Positions 9,013 to 18,760 of a stretch of DNA of 64,000 nt are shown one piece after another. This DNA is from Legionellaceae bacterium (GTDB lineage: Bacteria > Pseudomonadota > Gammaproteobacteria > Legionellales > Legionellaceae): the NCBI GenBank assembly GCA_029210265.1, contig JARGNP010000001.1, positions 329,442-393,441 on the forward strand, written 5' to 3'. Numbering within the stretch: the stretch's first letter is position 1; every line of letters begins with the position of its first letter. The translations under genes and the position numbers were made by a program. The notes below the pieces were generated by a model. The model was not told the origin of the DNA. It worked only from the letters and a program-made list of their open reading frames with translations, and ran no database searches.

Positions 9013-10314
9013 CTATCCTTTTGATTGTTTATTTGTGTATATATTTTCTGGGTGTGATTCTTTCATAAAGATAAGCACGAGTATTAAGCTTGTCATATAA
9101 CTCACAGGCATGATAAGCAAAGCTTTTTGATACCCCATTAAGCCATATAAAGAAATACCATCAATTATGCTCACATCACCGATGTGGTGTAATACAACCC
9201 CAACCATGGGTTGAAAAAAAGCAGCACCGATCACAACCGATAAGTTATTAAAGCCACATGCCGTCCCCACAAGGCTCGGGTGATTATTATCTTTAACGAC
9301 CGCAAAGCTAACGGTTTGTCCTGTTGCACCCAACCCCAAAATAAATAAAACCAAATACATCCAAGGCATGGGTATATCAGGCATATACAAAATAATCGAT
9401 GTAGCTAATAAACCTAAGCAAGCGCTTAGCCCCAGCGCTAAACGTCGTGTTTTTAGCCGATCACTCCACCAGCCCATCAAAGGACTTCCAAGACCAATAG
9501 CAAGCCATATCATGCTGCACATGCCTGAAGCAACAAGCAGACTGGTGTTATATTTAACTTGAAGATAAGGAATGCCCCATAGGCCTGCAAAAACAGCAAT
9601 AGGCGTCCAGATAGTACATGCATAAAGGCCTGTGATCCAGGTATAACCTCGCCCTGTTACAGCACATAACCGCCTCCACTCTTCACTTAATGGATGCTTG
9701 GGCGTTTCTTGAGTTGCTTGGTTAGGGTAATCACGGATAAATATCCAAAATAAAAGCGCTAAAATAAATCCAATGCCAGATAGAATAAAGCTTGCGTTCC
9801 GCCAACCGTAAGCATTGATCAGCATAGCCAGTGGTCTCTCACCAAACATAGCCCCCAATGAGCTCATAAACTGAGCTATTCCTGCAAATAGAGCAAATTG
9901 CGTTGGGGCAAACCAACGCGATAATAAAACTAAAGCGCCAATAAACGAAAAAGCAGAACCAAACCCCATCAAAAAACGTCCTGCCGCGGCGGCCATAATA
10001 CTGGTTGTTGCTGCAAAGAAAACAGAACCTAAAGCACACAAAACAATGGCGCATGTCATAAGCTTTCTTGGGCCATAGCGATCAAACAGCAAGCCTGCTG
10101 GTACTTGCATGGGGGCATAAGCATAAAAGTAAAATGCTGAGATAAAACCAAAACCACTGGCAGACACACCAAACGTTTTCATAATAGGTGCGGCCATGAC
10201 GCTTGGTGATACCTGTAAAATAAATTCGTATAAATAAAAAGCTGTGGCAAGCAAAAAAACAAAATAAGGCATCAATTTGTGATGTGTTTGAGGTGTTATA
10301 TTATCCGTATTCAA
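9013..10314 (-). CDS. Major facilitator superfamily permease
   Basis: Twelve-helix secondary transporter, 433 residues, substrate unknown. The loop 2-3 signature region reads GLLFDRYGPRKLM, and an N-terminal LYEFILQVSPSVMA segment is shared with the paralogue at 31907-33190. It resembles the many MFS permeases of Legionella and Coxiella that carry amino acids or organic phosphates, but no substrate motif is visible. The start is TTG 10314, with GGGAG 5 bp upstream; the first ATG is 15 codons in. It lies directly before ruvC. Confidence 0.88.
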   Translation of the reverse strand: MNTDNITPQTHHKLMPYFVFLLATAFYLYEFILQVSPSVMAAPIMKTFGVSASGFGFISAFYFYAYAPMQVPAGLLFDRYGPRKLMTCAIVLCALGSVFFAATTSIMAAAAGRFLMGFGSAFSFIGALVLLSRWFAPTQFALFAGIAQFMSSLGAMFGERPLAMLINAYGWRNASFILSGIGFILALLFWIFIRDYPNQATQETPKHPLSEEWRRLCAVTGRGYTWITGLYACTIWTPIAVFAGLWGIPYLQVKYNTSLLVASGMCSMIWLAIGLGSPLMGWWSDRLKTRRLALGLSACLGLLATSIILYMPDIPMPWMYLVLFILGLGATGQTVSFAVVKDNNHPSLVGTACGFNNLSVVIGAAFFQPMVGVVLHHIGDVSIIDGISLYGLMGYQKALLIMPVSYMTSLILVLIFMKESHPENIYTNKQSKG

Positions 10315-10488
10315 GACATCTCCCTGTTAAAATTACAAACAAGCATTACACCTTAACACAAAATTACGTGTCAATCTCAAGGCATGTTCGACTTTTATAC
10401 GAGATAAGCTTGAGATAACCTTGCGATTTTTTTCATTTTCGTGCAGGATACTCGTCTTTATATATTTGTATTTTGAGAATTTACCCCA

Positions 10489-10710
10489 ATGGCAAAAGAA
10501 GATAATATTGAAATGGAAGGCGTTGTTATTGATACGCTTCCTAACACCATGTTTCGCGTTGAGCTTGCAAATGGTCACATCGTTACAGCACATATTTCTG
10601 GTCGCATGCGTAAAAACTACATCAGAATTTTAACCGGTGATAAAGTTAAAGTTGAATTAACGCCTTACGATTTAAGCAAAGGCCGTATTACATTCCGCGA
10701 CAAAAACTAA
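10489..10710 (+). CDS. infA: Translation initiation factor IF-1
   Basis: 73-residue S1/OB-fold protein that binds the ribosomal A site during initiation. Near-consensus sequence: [48 protein letters not shown], ending in FRDKN. It is transcribed away from the MFS permease, from a 174-bp AT-rich interval that must hold its promoter, although no convincing -35/-10 pair was seen. Confidence 0.98.
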   Translation: MAKEDNIEMEGVVIDTLPNTMFRVELANGHIVTAHISGRMRKNYIRILTGDKVKVELTPYDLSKGRITFRDKN

Positions 10711-10752
10711 GCCCCAATAAAATATCTGAGGCTCAGAGTGCCGGTGCGATGA

Positions 10753-12132
10753 TTACCCACCGGCCACCGTCATTTCTTCAATTAAAATAGATCCGCAACG
10801 CGTTGCTGTTGATGGGTTAATATCTGTGCCTACCTCAATAATATTCAAAAACATATCTTTTAGATTGCCCGCAATCGTAATTTCATCAACAGGATATTGG
10901 ATCTGGCCGTGCTCAACCCAAAAGCCTGATGCGCCTCGCGAATAATCACCCGTAATCCCATTAACCCCCTGTCCCATAAGTTCTGTTACTAATAACCCTC
11001 GATTCATAGTTTTGAGTAATGCTGATAAATCACCTGCTGTTGGATCAGTGGGATCAATCGTAAGATTAGACACACCACCGCAATTAGCCGTTGTTTTTAA
11101 ACCGAGTTTTCGTGCCGTATAACTGCTTAAAACATATTGTTGTAATACACCCGCTTGAATCAAGCGATTAGAGCGCGTGATAATTCCTTCTCCATCAAAA
11201 GGCGTGCTACCTAAAGCACCTAGTACATGAGGAGCTTCATAAATATTGATATGATCGGGAAAAATAGTTTGGCCTAGGCTATCCAATAAAAATGAATTTT
11301 TTCGATACAAACTTGCACCACTGATCGCCTGTATCAACGAAGCAAGCAAGCTGCTGGATACACGGGAAGAAAATAGAACTGGTGTTTTTTGTGTTTTTAT
11401 TTGTCTTGGTGATAATCTATCCGTGGTTCTTTTGACCGCTAAAGCCGCAAGTTCATCAATCGACATGAGCCCGTCAGGATGACGCGCGGTTGTGTATGCG
11501 TAGTCGCGCTGCATCACGGCATCACTCCCAGCCCCCTCTTGTGCCAACAACGAACAGCTCATGCCATGGCGGCTGCTTTCAACAATACCCGAAAAGCCTC
11601 GTGTATTAGCAAAGCCATTGCAAAAATTATACGTTGAGAAATTAACACCATCTGAATTATGAATACGCTTATCTAAACTACGCGCATGTGATTCGCATGT
11701 TTCTGCTAATTGGCCGGCTTCTTCTGGTGTAATGGTCCAGGGATGTAATAAATCTAACTCAGGATAATCTATAGAAATGATGTCAGTATCAGGCAAGCCC
11801 GAACAAGGATCTTCAGCACTGACTTTAGCAATCTCATAGGCCGCATTCACCATGGTATCCAGGGCCGCTGGCGACGTATCACTACTTGTTGCACTACCTT
11901 TTTTCTGGCCTACATACACGGCAACACTGACACCTTTTTCTTCACTAAACGCAACGGTTTCAACAGCCCCCATGCGTACATCAACACCAAAGCCTTGATC
12001 GTGATTCACGGAAACGGCTGCATCTGTTGCACCTATTTTTCGCGCACGTTTTAAAACATCATCCATCAGATGATTGAAAGCTTCTTTGGGCTTTGTTTGA
12101 ACTTGGTTGATCTGTTGCGTTAAATTTCGCAT
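10753..12132 (-). CDS. pmbA: Metalloprotease PmbA/TldE
   Basis: Non-catalytic partner subunit of the TldD/TldE protease complex, which processes small peptides in the cytosol. 459 residues. Recognised by the N-terminal ..ATDAAVSVNHDQGFGVDVRMG, the central SGIVESSRHGMSCSLLAQEG, and the C-terminal GGVSNLTIDP, MGQGVNGITGDYSRGASGFWVE and INPSTATRCGSILIEEMTVAGG blocks. It lacks the HExxxH zinc motif, as expected for TldE. A hairpin (10740-10764) overlaps its stop codon. tldD is not in the window. Confidence 0.95.
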   Translation of the reverse strand: MRNLTQQINQVQTKPKEAFNHLMDDVLKRARKIGATDAAVSVNHDQGFGVDVRMGAVETVAFSEEKGVSVAVYVGQKKGSATSSDTSPAALDTMVNAAYEIAKVSAEDPCSGLPDTDIISIDYPELDLLHPWTITPEEAGQLAETCESHARSLDKRIHNSDGVNFSTYNFCNGFANTRGFSGIVESSRHGMSCSLLAQEGAGSDAVMQRDYAYTTARHPDGLMSIDELAALAVKRTTDRLSPRQIKTQKTPVLFSSRVSSSLLASLIQAISGASLYRKNSFLLDSLGQTIFPDHINIYEAPHVLGALGSTPFDGEGIITRSNRLIQAGVLQQYVLSSYTARKLGLKTTANCGGVSNLTIDPTDPTAGDLSALLKTMNRGLLVTELMGQGVNGITGDYSRGASGFWVEHGQIQYPVDEITIAGNLKDMFLNIIEVGTDINPSTATRCGSILIEEMTVAGG

Positions 12133-12186
12133 GATAGTCCTAATACTTTAGAGGTAAGCGTCTGCACCTAAGGATACAAGATAACC

Positions 12187-12939
12187 ATGCTGAGGCAAAC
12201 CAAGATACAGGCTTATATTTGTTTTCTTTTATTTTCATGGATAAATATTTCCATCGCACACGCATGGAAAAATGTAGCTCCTGGTATTGAATACATCGAT
12301 ATGGCCGATAGAAATTTGGTTCCCTGGTCCCATATCCATGTATTTAAAATTAATTTAGAACAACAAGCATTAGATATTGTTACAGCTCAAGATTTATCAA
12401 AAGAAAATGCATCGGCAAAAGATTTTGCAACGCACAGCAAAGCTGTTATTGCAATTAACGGTGGTTTTTTTGATACGCAATACAAACCTCTTGGGCTACG
12501 CATTGGGCATAAGCATCGATATTCAAAATTAAAGTCCATTAGCTGGTGGGGTGTTTTTTATATAGCCAATAACAAACCGCACCTTTCAAGTTATACTTAT
12601 TATAAATCACATCGCAAACATATTGATTTTGCTATTCAAAGCGGTCCACGTTTATTAATCGACGGTCAAGCACCTAAATTAAAACCAGGAGTTGCTGAGC
12701 GAACAGCACTCGGTATTACAGAAGATAATAAAATTATTTTATTAGTCACCGAACGTTCGCCCATGACAACAACCACGCTTTCAGAACTCATGAAACGAGC
12801 ACCGCTATTGTGTGAACAAGCACTGAATTTGGATGGTGGAAGCTCTAGCCAAATCTATGCTCGACTTGGTTTGCTAAATATTCACACACATGGACTGTCG
12901 AATGTCAGTGATGCTGTGGTTGTTAAAGCACGTAAATAA
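12187..12939 (+). CDS. Secreted phosphodiester glycosidase family protein
   Basis: 250 residues with an N-terminal signal peptide (hydrophobic about 9-23, cleavage after AHA). The rest is a phosphodiester glycosidase domain (NAGPA/DUF2233 family): the blocks KAVIAINGGFFD, IQSGPRLLIDG, ERTALGIT, LLVTERSPMT and LNLDGGSSSQIY are all present. Family members cleave GlcNAc-1-phosphodiesters. The bacterial substrate is unknown but probably lies in the envelope. It stands between pmbA (divergent) and nrdA. Confidence 0.88.
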   Translation: MLRQTKIQAYICFLLFSWINISIAHAWKNVAPGIEYIDMADRNLVPWSHIHVFKINLEQQALDIVTAQDLSKENASAKDFATHSKAVIAINGGFFDTQYKPLGLRIGHKHRYSKLKSISWWGVFYIANNKPHLSSYTYYKSHRKHIDFAIQSGPRLLIDGQAPKLKPGVAERTALGITEDNKIILLVTERSPMTTTTLSELMKRAPLLCEQALNLDGGSSSQIYARLGLLNIHTHGLSNVSDAVVVKARK

Positions 12940-12948
12940 ATCTACATG

Positions 12949-12957
12949 TTATCCACA
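12949..12957 (+). promoter_or_regulatory. DnaA box upstream of nrdA
   Basis: Perfect consensus TTATCCACA, 23 bp before the predicted nrdA -35. DnaA controls nrdAB in E. coli through boxes at the promoter, so the position fits regulation of nucleotide supply by replication initiation. A single box, not an origin. Confidence 0.55.
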
Positions 12958-12979
12958 GGCTATACCCAGAGTTATGCCC

Positions 12980-13044
12980 TTGTTATTTTAGACGAAACAC
13001 ATTATATTGTAACTCTCGGCTCGAAAAACAACTACATGTTGTGT
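12980..13044 (+). promoter_or_regulatory. nrdAB promoter with tandem NrdR boxes
   Basis: A -35 TTGTTA (12980-12985), 17-bp spacer and -10 TATATT (13003-13008) form the promoter. Two sites resemble the NrdR consensus acaCwAtATaTwGtgt: 12997-13012 (13 of 16 positions) and 13029-13044 (12 of 16). They are 32 bp apart centre to centre, the helical phasing typical of NrdR box pairs. The first box covers the -10, which fits repression. Confidence 0.75.
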
Positions 13045-13103
13045 TTCGACAAAATAAAGCTTTCCCCTTTTTCTCACACAAACTTACCTTCTTTGGAGGA
13101 ACT

Positions 13104-15932
13104 ATGGCCCAATTACTTGAACCCGAACACGTACTATCTGATGAAAGTTCTGTTGAGTTCACTGTACATGCCCCAGGTACAATTAAAACCATTAAGCGCA
13201 ATGGTAAAGTCGCACCTTACGATGCAAATAAAATTAAAATTGCCCTCACCAAGGCTTTCATTGCTGTTGAAGGTGGTCGTGCGGCCAGCTCCGATCGTGT
13301 GCATATCAATCTGGAACAATTAACACAGCAAATTACCTCTGCATTTCAACGTCGTCTTCCAAGCGGTGGCACCATTCATATTGAAGATATTCAAGACCAA
13401 GTCGAATTAGCTTTAATGCGAAGTGGTGAATATAAAGTTGCACGCGCTTATGTTTTATATCGCGAAGAACGCCGTAAAGCACGTGAAGCAAGCTTAGAAG
13501 CGGATGTTGCTAAAAACCCTAATGCACCGCTAATTACCATGCCTGATGGTGAAGTGAAGCCACTTGCGCTTGATCGCCTTCAAATGTTAGTTGAAGAAGC
13601 GTGTGCTGATCTATCCGATGTTGAGTCAGCCCCTATTCTTAAAGATGCACTCCGTAATTTATACAGCAAAGCTAATCTTGAAGATGTGCACAAATCATTG
13701 ATTATGGCTGCTCGCGCCATGGTTGAAAAAGAACCTAATTATACTTATGTAAGCTCAAGACTTTTACTGAATAGCTTACGTACCGAGGCGCTCAGCAAAC
13801 TCGGCATGCAACAAGAAACAACGTGCTCCGAAATGGCGAGCTTATACCCTGCTTACTTTAAAAAATACATAGCACAAGGTATACAGCAAGGCATTCTCGA
13901 CCCAAGCTTAAGTGAGTTTGATTTAGATAAACTAAGCCAAGCTTTGTTACCTGATCGAGACAAGCAATTTACTTACCTCGGCTTACAAACGCTTTATGAC
14001 CGCTATTTTATTCATGAGCACAACACACGTTACGAATTACCCCAGGCATTTTTCATGCGGGTCTCTATGGGACTAGCCATGCGCGAGTCTAACCGCGAAC
14101 AAAAAGCCATTGAATTTTATACGCTGCTTTCTTCGTTTGATTACATGTCATCGACACCTACGTTGTTTAATGCCGGTACGGTACGTCCTCAATTATCGAG
14201 CTGTTACTTAACGACGATTCCTGATCATTTGGATGGTATTTATAGCGCCATGAAAGACAATGCTTTGCTTTCAAAATTTGCAGGCGGTTTGGGTAACGAC
14301 TGGACACCGGTTCGTGCTATGGGCGCGCACATCAAAGGTACCAATGGACGTTCACAAGGTGTGGTTCCGTTCTTAAATGTTGCTGATGCAACTGCTGTGG
14401 CGGTTAATCAAGGCGGAAAACGCAAAGGTGCTGTTTGTGCCTATTTGGAATGCTGGCATAAAGATGTTGAAGAGTTTTTAGAGCTTCGCAAGAACACCGG
14501 TGATGATCGTCGTCGTACGCACGATATGAACACAGCACTTTGGATTCCTGATCTGTTTATGCAGCGCATGCATGAGAACGGTAACTGGACACTATTTTCA
14601 CCAAACGAAGCTCCTAAGCTGCATGATAGTTACGGCAAAGAATTTGAAGCGTTATATATTGGTTATGAAAAGGATGCATCTGAAGGCAAAATCCCGAGTG
14701 CGAAAACCATTCCAGCCGTTAAACTTTGGCGTAAAATGCTCTCTATGCTTTTTGAGACAGGACATCCTTGGCTTACGTTTAAAGATCCATGTAATCTACG
14801 CTCACCACAGCAACATACCGGTGTGATTCATAGCTCAAACCTGTGTACGGAGATCACGCTTAATACATCGGAAGATGAAATTGCGGTCTGTAATTTAGGC
14901 AGTATTAATTTGCCCGCCCATATTATTAACGGAAAATTAGATAAAGCGAAGCTCAAACAAACAGTTAAGACCGCGATTCACATGCTTGATAATGTTATCG
15001 ACATTAATTATTACTCGGTACCTCAGGCACGTAACTCAAATTTAAAGCATCGCCCTATTGGCTTAGGCATGATGGGCTTCCAAGATGCTTTATATATGCT
15101 GGGCATTGATTATGCATCTGATGAAGCCGTTGAGTTTGCAGATATATCCATGGAGCTGGTTAGCTACTATGCTATTAATGCATCTTCAGATTTAGCTAAA
15201 AAACGTGGTTCTTATCAAAGCTATGAAGGTTCGTTATGGAGCCAAGGCGTTCTTCCAATTGACTCAATCAAGCTATTAGAGCAAGCACGAGGTAGTCATT
15301 TGACACAAGACCGAACGCAACGCCTTGATTGGGAAGCGCTCCGTGTCAAAGTACGCACACAAGGCATACGAAATTCAAACTTGATGGCCATTGCGCCAAC
15401 AGCTACAATTTCAAATATTTGTGGTGTATCACAATCGATTGAACCGACGTATCAAAACTTGTTTGTTAAATCGAACCTTTCGGGTGAGTTTACCGTTGTT
15501 AATCCGTATTTAATTGCTGAATTAAAAGCGTTGAATTTATGGGATGAAGTGATGGCAAATGATTTGAAATATTTCAACGGAAGCATTCAATCAATCAACC
15601 GCATTCCAGATGCATTGAAAGCACGCTATGCAACAGCATTTGAAATTGCACCCGAATGGCTAATTAAAGCGGCTTCTCGTCGTCAAAAATGGCTTGACCA
15701 AGCACAATCGTTGAATATTTATATGGCTAAACCATCAGGTAAAAAACTGGATGAGTTGTACCGTTCTGCATGGGTTCATGGTTTAAAAACAACGTATTAC
15801 TTACGCAGTTTAGGTGCTAGTAATGCCGAGAAGTCAACCATATCTGACAGTTCGTTAAATGCCGTCAAGGTCGAAGAGTCTGCACCTCAAGCGTGTTCGA
15901 TTTTAGATCCTGATTGTGATGCCTGCCAATAA
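13104..15932 (+). CDS. nrdA: Ribonucleoside-diphosphate reductase class Ia, alpha subunit
   Basis: Large subunit that reduces NDPs to dNDPs. Start ATG 13104 was chosen because GGAGGA precedes it; the longer in-frame start at 13041 would lie in the operator. This gives 942 residues. Order: ATP-cone (about 30-125), then the barrel with the redox cysteine in LSSCYLTT, the active-site stretch NLCTEI with the catalytic Asn, Cys and Glu, a second redox Cys in AVCNLGSI, PTATISNICGVSQSIEP, and a C-terminal CDACQ tail with the shuttle cysteines. nrdB follows 21 bp downstream. Confidence 0.97.
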   Translation: MAQLLEPEHVLSDESSVEFTVHAPGTIKTIKRNGKVAPYDANKIKIALTKAFIAVEGGRAASSDRVHINLEQLTQQITSAFQRRLPSGGTIHIEDIQDQVELALMRSGEYKVARAYVLYREERRKAREASLEADVAKNPNAPLITMPDGEVKPLALDRLQMLVEEACADLSDVESAPILKDALRNLYSKANLEDVHKSLIMAARAMVEKEPNYTYVSSRLLLNSLRTEALSKLGMQQETTCSEMASLYPAYFKKYIAQGIQQGILDPSLSEFDLDKLSQALLPDRDKQFTYLGLQTLYDRYFIHEHNTRYELPQAFFMRVSMGLAMRESNREQKAIEFYTLLSSFDYMSSTPTLFNAGTVRPQLSSCYLTTIPDHLDGIYSAMKDNALLSKFAGGLGNDWTPVRAMGAHIKGTNGRSQGVVPFLNVADATAVAVNQGGKRKGAVCAYLECWHKDVEEFLELRKNTGDDRRRTHDMNTALWIPDLFMQRMHENGNWTLFSPNEAPKLHDSYGKEFEALYIGYEKDASEGKIPSAKTIPAVKLWRKMLSMLFETGHPWLTFKDPCNLRSPQQHTGVIHSSNLCTEITLNTSEDEIAVCNLGSINLPAHIINGKLDKAKLKQTVKTAIHMLDNVIDINYYSVPQARNSNLKHRPIGLGMMGFQDALYMLGIDYASDEAVEFADISMELVSYYAINASSDLAKKRGSYQSYEGSLWSQGVLPIDSIKLLEQARGSHLTQDRTQRLDWEALRVKVRTQGIRNSNLMAIAPTATISNICGVSQSIEPTYQNLFVKSNLSGEFTVVNPYLIAELKALNLWDEVMANDLKYFNGSIQSINRIPDALKARYATAFEIAPEWLIKAASRRQKWLDQAQSLNIYMAKPSGKKLDELYRSAWVHGLKTTYYLRSLGASNAEKSTISDSSLNAVKVEESAPQACSILDPDCDACQ

Positions 15933-15953
15933 TATTAATTGAGGAGAAGATAC

Positions 15954-17060
15954 ATGACCACTACATTGAATACACCTCCCCTTGCTGAAGCTGTGGGTGC
16001 TACCGGTTTAGAAGCTTTAGAAATGGGTGCTGCACGCGTGCAGGTTGATGATAAAAAAATCATCAATTGCCGCGCTGACTTGAACCAACTTGTTCCGTTC
16101 AAATACACATGGGCCTGGGATAAATATCTAACTGCATGTGCAAATCACTGGATGCCGAACGAAATCAGCATGAGTGCCGATTTAGCGCTTTGGAATGATC
16201 CAAACGGTCTGACTGACGACGAGCGAATGATTATCGAACGTAATTTAGGATTTTTCTCAACAGCTGATTCGTTGGTTGCGAATAATCTTGTGTTGGCTGT
16301 TTATCGCCACATCACCAATCCTGAATGCCGTCAGTATTTATTGCGTCAAGCGTTTGAAGAAGCGTTACATACACATGCGTATCAATACATTATTGAAAGC
16401 TTAGGTATGGACGAATCCAAAGTATTTAACATGTACCGTGAGATTCCATCTGTTTCAACCAAAGCCGCTTGGGCTCTACCGTTTACAGAAAGCTTGGGCG
16501 ATCCAACGTTCTTAACCGGAACACCTGAAGCAAACCAACGCTTATTACGTGACCTGATTGCTTTTTACGTTGTGTTCGAAGGTATTTTCTTTTACGTTGG
16601 TTTTACTCAAATTTTGTCTATGGGTCGACGTAACAAAATGGTCGGAACGTCAGAGCAGTTCCAATATATTTTACGTGATGAATCGATGCACATGAATTTT
16701 GGTATTGATGTGATTAATCAAATCAAAATTGAAAATCCAGAGCTATGGACAGAAAGCTTTAAACAAGAGATCAATCAGCTTGTTAAAGACGGTGTTGAGA
16801 TGGAATATCAATATGCTAAAGACACCATGCCACGTGGTATTTTGGGTATGAATGCTGAAATGTTTGAAGAGTATTTACATTTTATTGCAAACCGAAGACT
16901 CAACCAAATTGGCTTGCCTGAAATGTATCCTGGTGCTGAAAATCCATTCCCATGGATGAGTGAAATGCTGGATCTTAAAAAAGAGAAAAACTTTTTTGAA
17001 ACGCGTGTTATTGAATATCAAGCCGGTGGAACCTTGAGTTGGGATGACGAGGAAGATTAA
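15954..17060 (+). CDS. nrdB: Ribonucleoside-diphosphate reductase class Ia, beta subunit
   Basis: Small subunit carrying the diiron-tyrosyl radical. ATG 15954 follows GAGGAG at 7 bp; the longer TTG start at 15939 runs through that ribosome site. 368 residues. The iron ligands and radical site can be read in order: Asp in FFSTADSL, Glu-x-x-His-x-x-x-Tyr in EALHTHAY, Glu in [10 protein letters not shown], and Glu-x-x-His in [10 protein letters not shown]. The C-terminal acidic tail (LSWDDEED) is the part that docks on NrdA. An intrinsic terminator follows. Confidence 0.97.
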   Translation: MTTTLNTPPLAEAVGATGLEALEMGAARVQVDDKKIINCRADLNQLVPFKYTWAWDKYLTACANHWMPNEISMSADLALWNDPNGLTDDERMIIERNLGFFSTADSLVANNLVLAVYRHITNPECRQYLLRQAFEEALHTHAYQYIIESLGMDESKVFNMYREIPSVSTKAAWALPFTESLGDPTFLTGTPEANQRLLRDLIAFYVVFEGIFFYVGFTQILSMGRRNKMVGTSEQFQYILRDESMHMNFGIDVINQIKIENPELWTESFKQEINQLVKDGVEMEYQYAKDTMPRGILGMNAEMFEEYLHFIANRRLNQIGLPEMYPGAENPFPWMSEMLDLKKEKNFFETRVIEYQAGGTLSWDDEED

Positions 17061-17101
17061 TATAATCAATAAGATGCTTATCTTATTCTTAAAATAAACA
17101 G

Positions 17102-17136
17102 CCGTAGGTGTTTTTAATACCTGCGGTTTTTTTTTG
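17102..17136 (+). terminator. Intrinsic terminator of nrdAB
   Basis: Eight-pair stem CCGTAGGT / ACCTGCGG (one G-T pair) with a short loop, directly followed by a run of nine T. Closes the nrd operon before the next gene at 17147. Confidence 0.88.
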
Positions 17137-17146
17137 GAGATAAATC

Positions 17147-18535
17147 ATGGATTATTATAAAACTCATCAAAACATCTCAAAAAATGTTCGTGATATTATG
17201 CCACGTCATTTAGAGCGCCTAAATTGGTCAGCAGAAGCTATTCATGATTTTCAAACCAAGCAATTAAGAGCATTATTACATTATGTAAATACGCACAGCG
17301 CATATTATAAAAAAATATTGAATAATTTTGATATTAATACCATAACGCCTGAAAATCTAAACCAGCTTCCTGTATTAACAAAACGAGAGGTTTTAGATAA
17401 TTGGAATGATATTATTTGCGTACCGGATCTAAAAAAATCAGATGCTGAAGCACACTTAGAATTATTACGTAATAATCCAGGCACTAATCCGTTTTTAAAG
17501 AATAAATACTATGTCACAGCCACGGGTGGCTCATCTGGCCTACGCGGCCTGTACGTTTGGGATCTTGAATACTTTGCTGAAATTACAGCGGTCGATTTTA
17601 GATACCAAAGTCGTGATGATATGCAACAAAAGAATCTACCCCCTCGAGTTGTTGCTGCATTAACTGCCCCTTCTGCGATTCATGCCAGTACGCCTTTATG
17701 CACCATAAAATTGCATGACGATGATCAGATCACGCATTTACCTGTTGATTTACCTATTCAATCATTATGTGAAAAATTAAATCAACTTCAGCCAACGCAA
17801 ATCATTGGATATGCCTCCGTGGTTGCGCGTCTTGCACAGGAGCAGTTACAAGGCCGGCTTGCCATCTCACCCAAGAGAGCAACGACCAATTCTGAACCAC
17901 TTGATTCAGAATGTAGAAAGAATATTGGAGCGGCGTGGGGCATAGAGCCTAATAACACCTGGGGTAGTGTTGAAATGGGTATTGCAGGTATTGAAGATGA
18001 TCAGCATCAAGGTTTAATTTTATCGGAAGATATGATTATATTTGAGCCTGTTAATAAGAACTTAAGTCCCGTTCAAAAGCCTCAAGATGCGGTTAAATTA
18101 GTAACCACAAATTTATTTAATAAGACCTTGCCTCTCATTCGTTATCTTGTCGATGACGTTGTTGAGTTACGCCACAAGCCACATACAAACTATCAAGTTA
18201 CTGACACTATCGGTGGGCGAACCGATGATTGGTTTGTTTATCCAAACAGTGTTGAAATTCACCCGATGGTTTTTTGGCATATATTAGGTCAAGACGCCAA
18301 TATTGCGGAATATCAAGTTGAGCAAACAAAAAATGGGGTTGTTGTTCGCATGATAAGTTACGAACCACGCGATGATAAGCTTCTTAAAAATCTACTAGAT
18401 ACAGCCTTAACACAAGCTGGGTTAATACAACCCGTGATCAAATTCGAATACGTATCAAAACTTCCTCGTCATCCTGAAACAGGAAAGTTGAGGCGATTTA
18501 TGCCTTTTTTGGGAAGTATGGATCAACTTGCATAA
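17147..18535 (+). CDS. PaaK-like AMP-forming ligase
   Basis: Adenylate-forming enzyme of the phenylacetate-CoA ligase/coenzyme F390 synthetase group, 462 residues. The phosphate-binding loop ATGGSSGLRG (about 125-134) matches the TGGSTG motif of the family, and LIRYLVDDVVELR plus GGRTDDWFVYPN provide the late hinge region. It starts at ATG 17147 after GGAG at 7 bp. It stands alone between the nrd terminator and its own terminator, so the acyl substrate cannot be inferred from neighbours. Confidence 0.82.
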   Translation: MDYYKTHQNISKNVRDIMPRHLERLNWSAEAIHDFQTKQLRALLHYVNTHSAYYKKILNNFDINTITPENLNQLPVLTKREVLDNWNDIICVPDLKKSDAEAHLELLRNNPGTNPFLKNKYYVTATGGSSGLRGLYVWDLEYFAEITAVDFRYQSRDDMQQKNLPPRVVAALTAPSAIHASTPLCTIKLHDDDQITHLPVDLPIQSLCEKLNQLQPTQIIGYASVVARLAQEQLQGRLAISPKRATTNSEPLDSECRKNIGAAWGIEPNNTWGSVEMGIAGIEDDQHQGLILSEDMIIFEPVNKNLSPVQKPQDAVKLVTTNLFNKTLPLIRYLVDDVVELRHKPHTNYQVTDTIGGRTDDWFVYPNSVEIHPMVFWHILGQDANIAEYQVEQTKNGVVVRMISYEPRDDKLLKNLLDTALTQAGLIQPVIKFEYVSKLPRHPETGKLRRFMPFLGSMDQLA

Positions 18536-18567
18536 AGCTGTAGTTCTAACTCAGCTTTTAATTTTAT
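18534..18567 (+). terminator. Terminator after the PaaK-like gene
   Basis: AAAGCTG (18534-18540) pairs with CAGCTTT (18552-18558), and the stem is extended by an inner AGTT/AACT pair with one bulged T. It is followed by a T-rich stretch. The stem starts on the stop codon. Confidence 0.65.
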
Positions 18568-18760
18568 ATCCAAAACATCACGCAGTGATGACTGCTAAAT
18601 GGATACGGAACCCAATAGTCATACTTCAACGAATTGGATGCAATAAAAAATTACTCTAAAAATAATAATTGAGTGCATTGTTTGAAATCAGATCTATAAT
18701 TAAAAATAATTAACCAGGATCCTGGCCATGAATTATGATGCTAAATGAGTCATCAAGCCA

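Noticed and set aside
13041-13103. Longer N-terminus of NrdA
   Set aside because: Would place coding sequence on NrdR box 2; GGAGGA before ATG 13104 is decisive.
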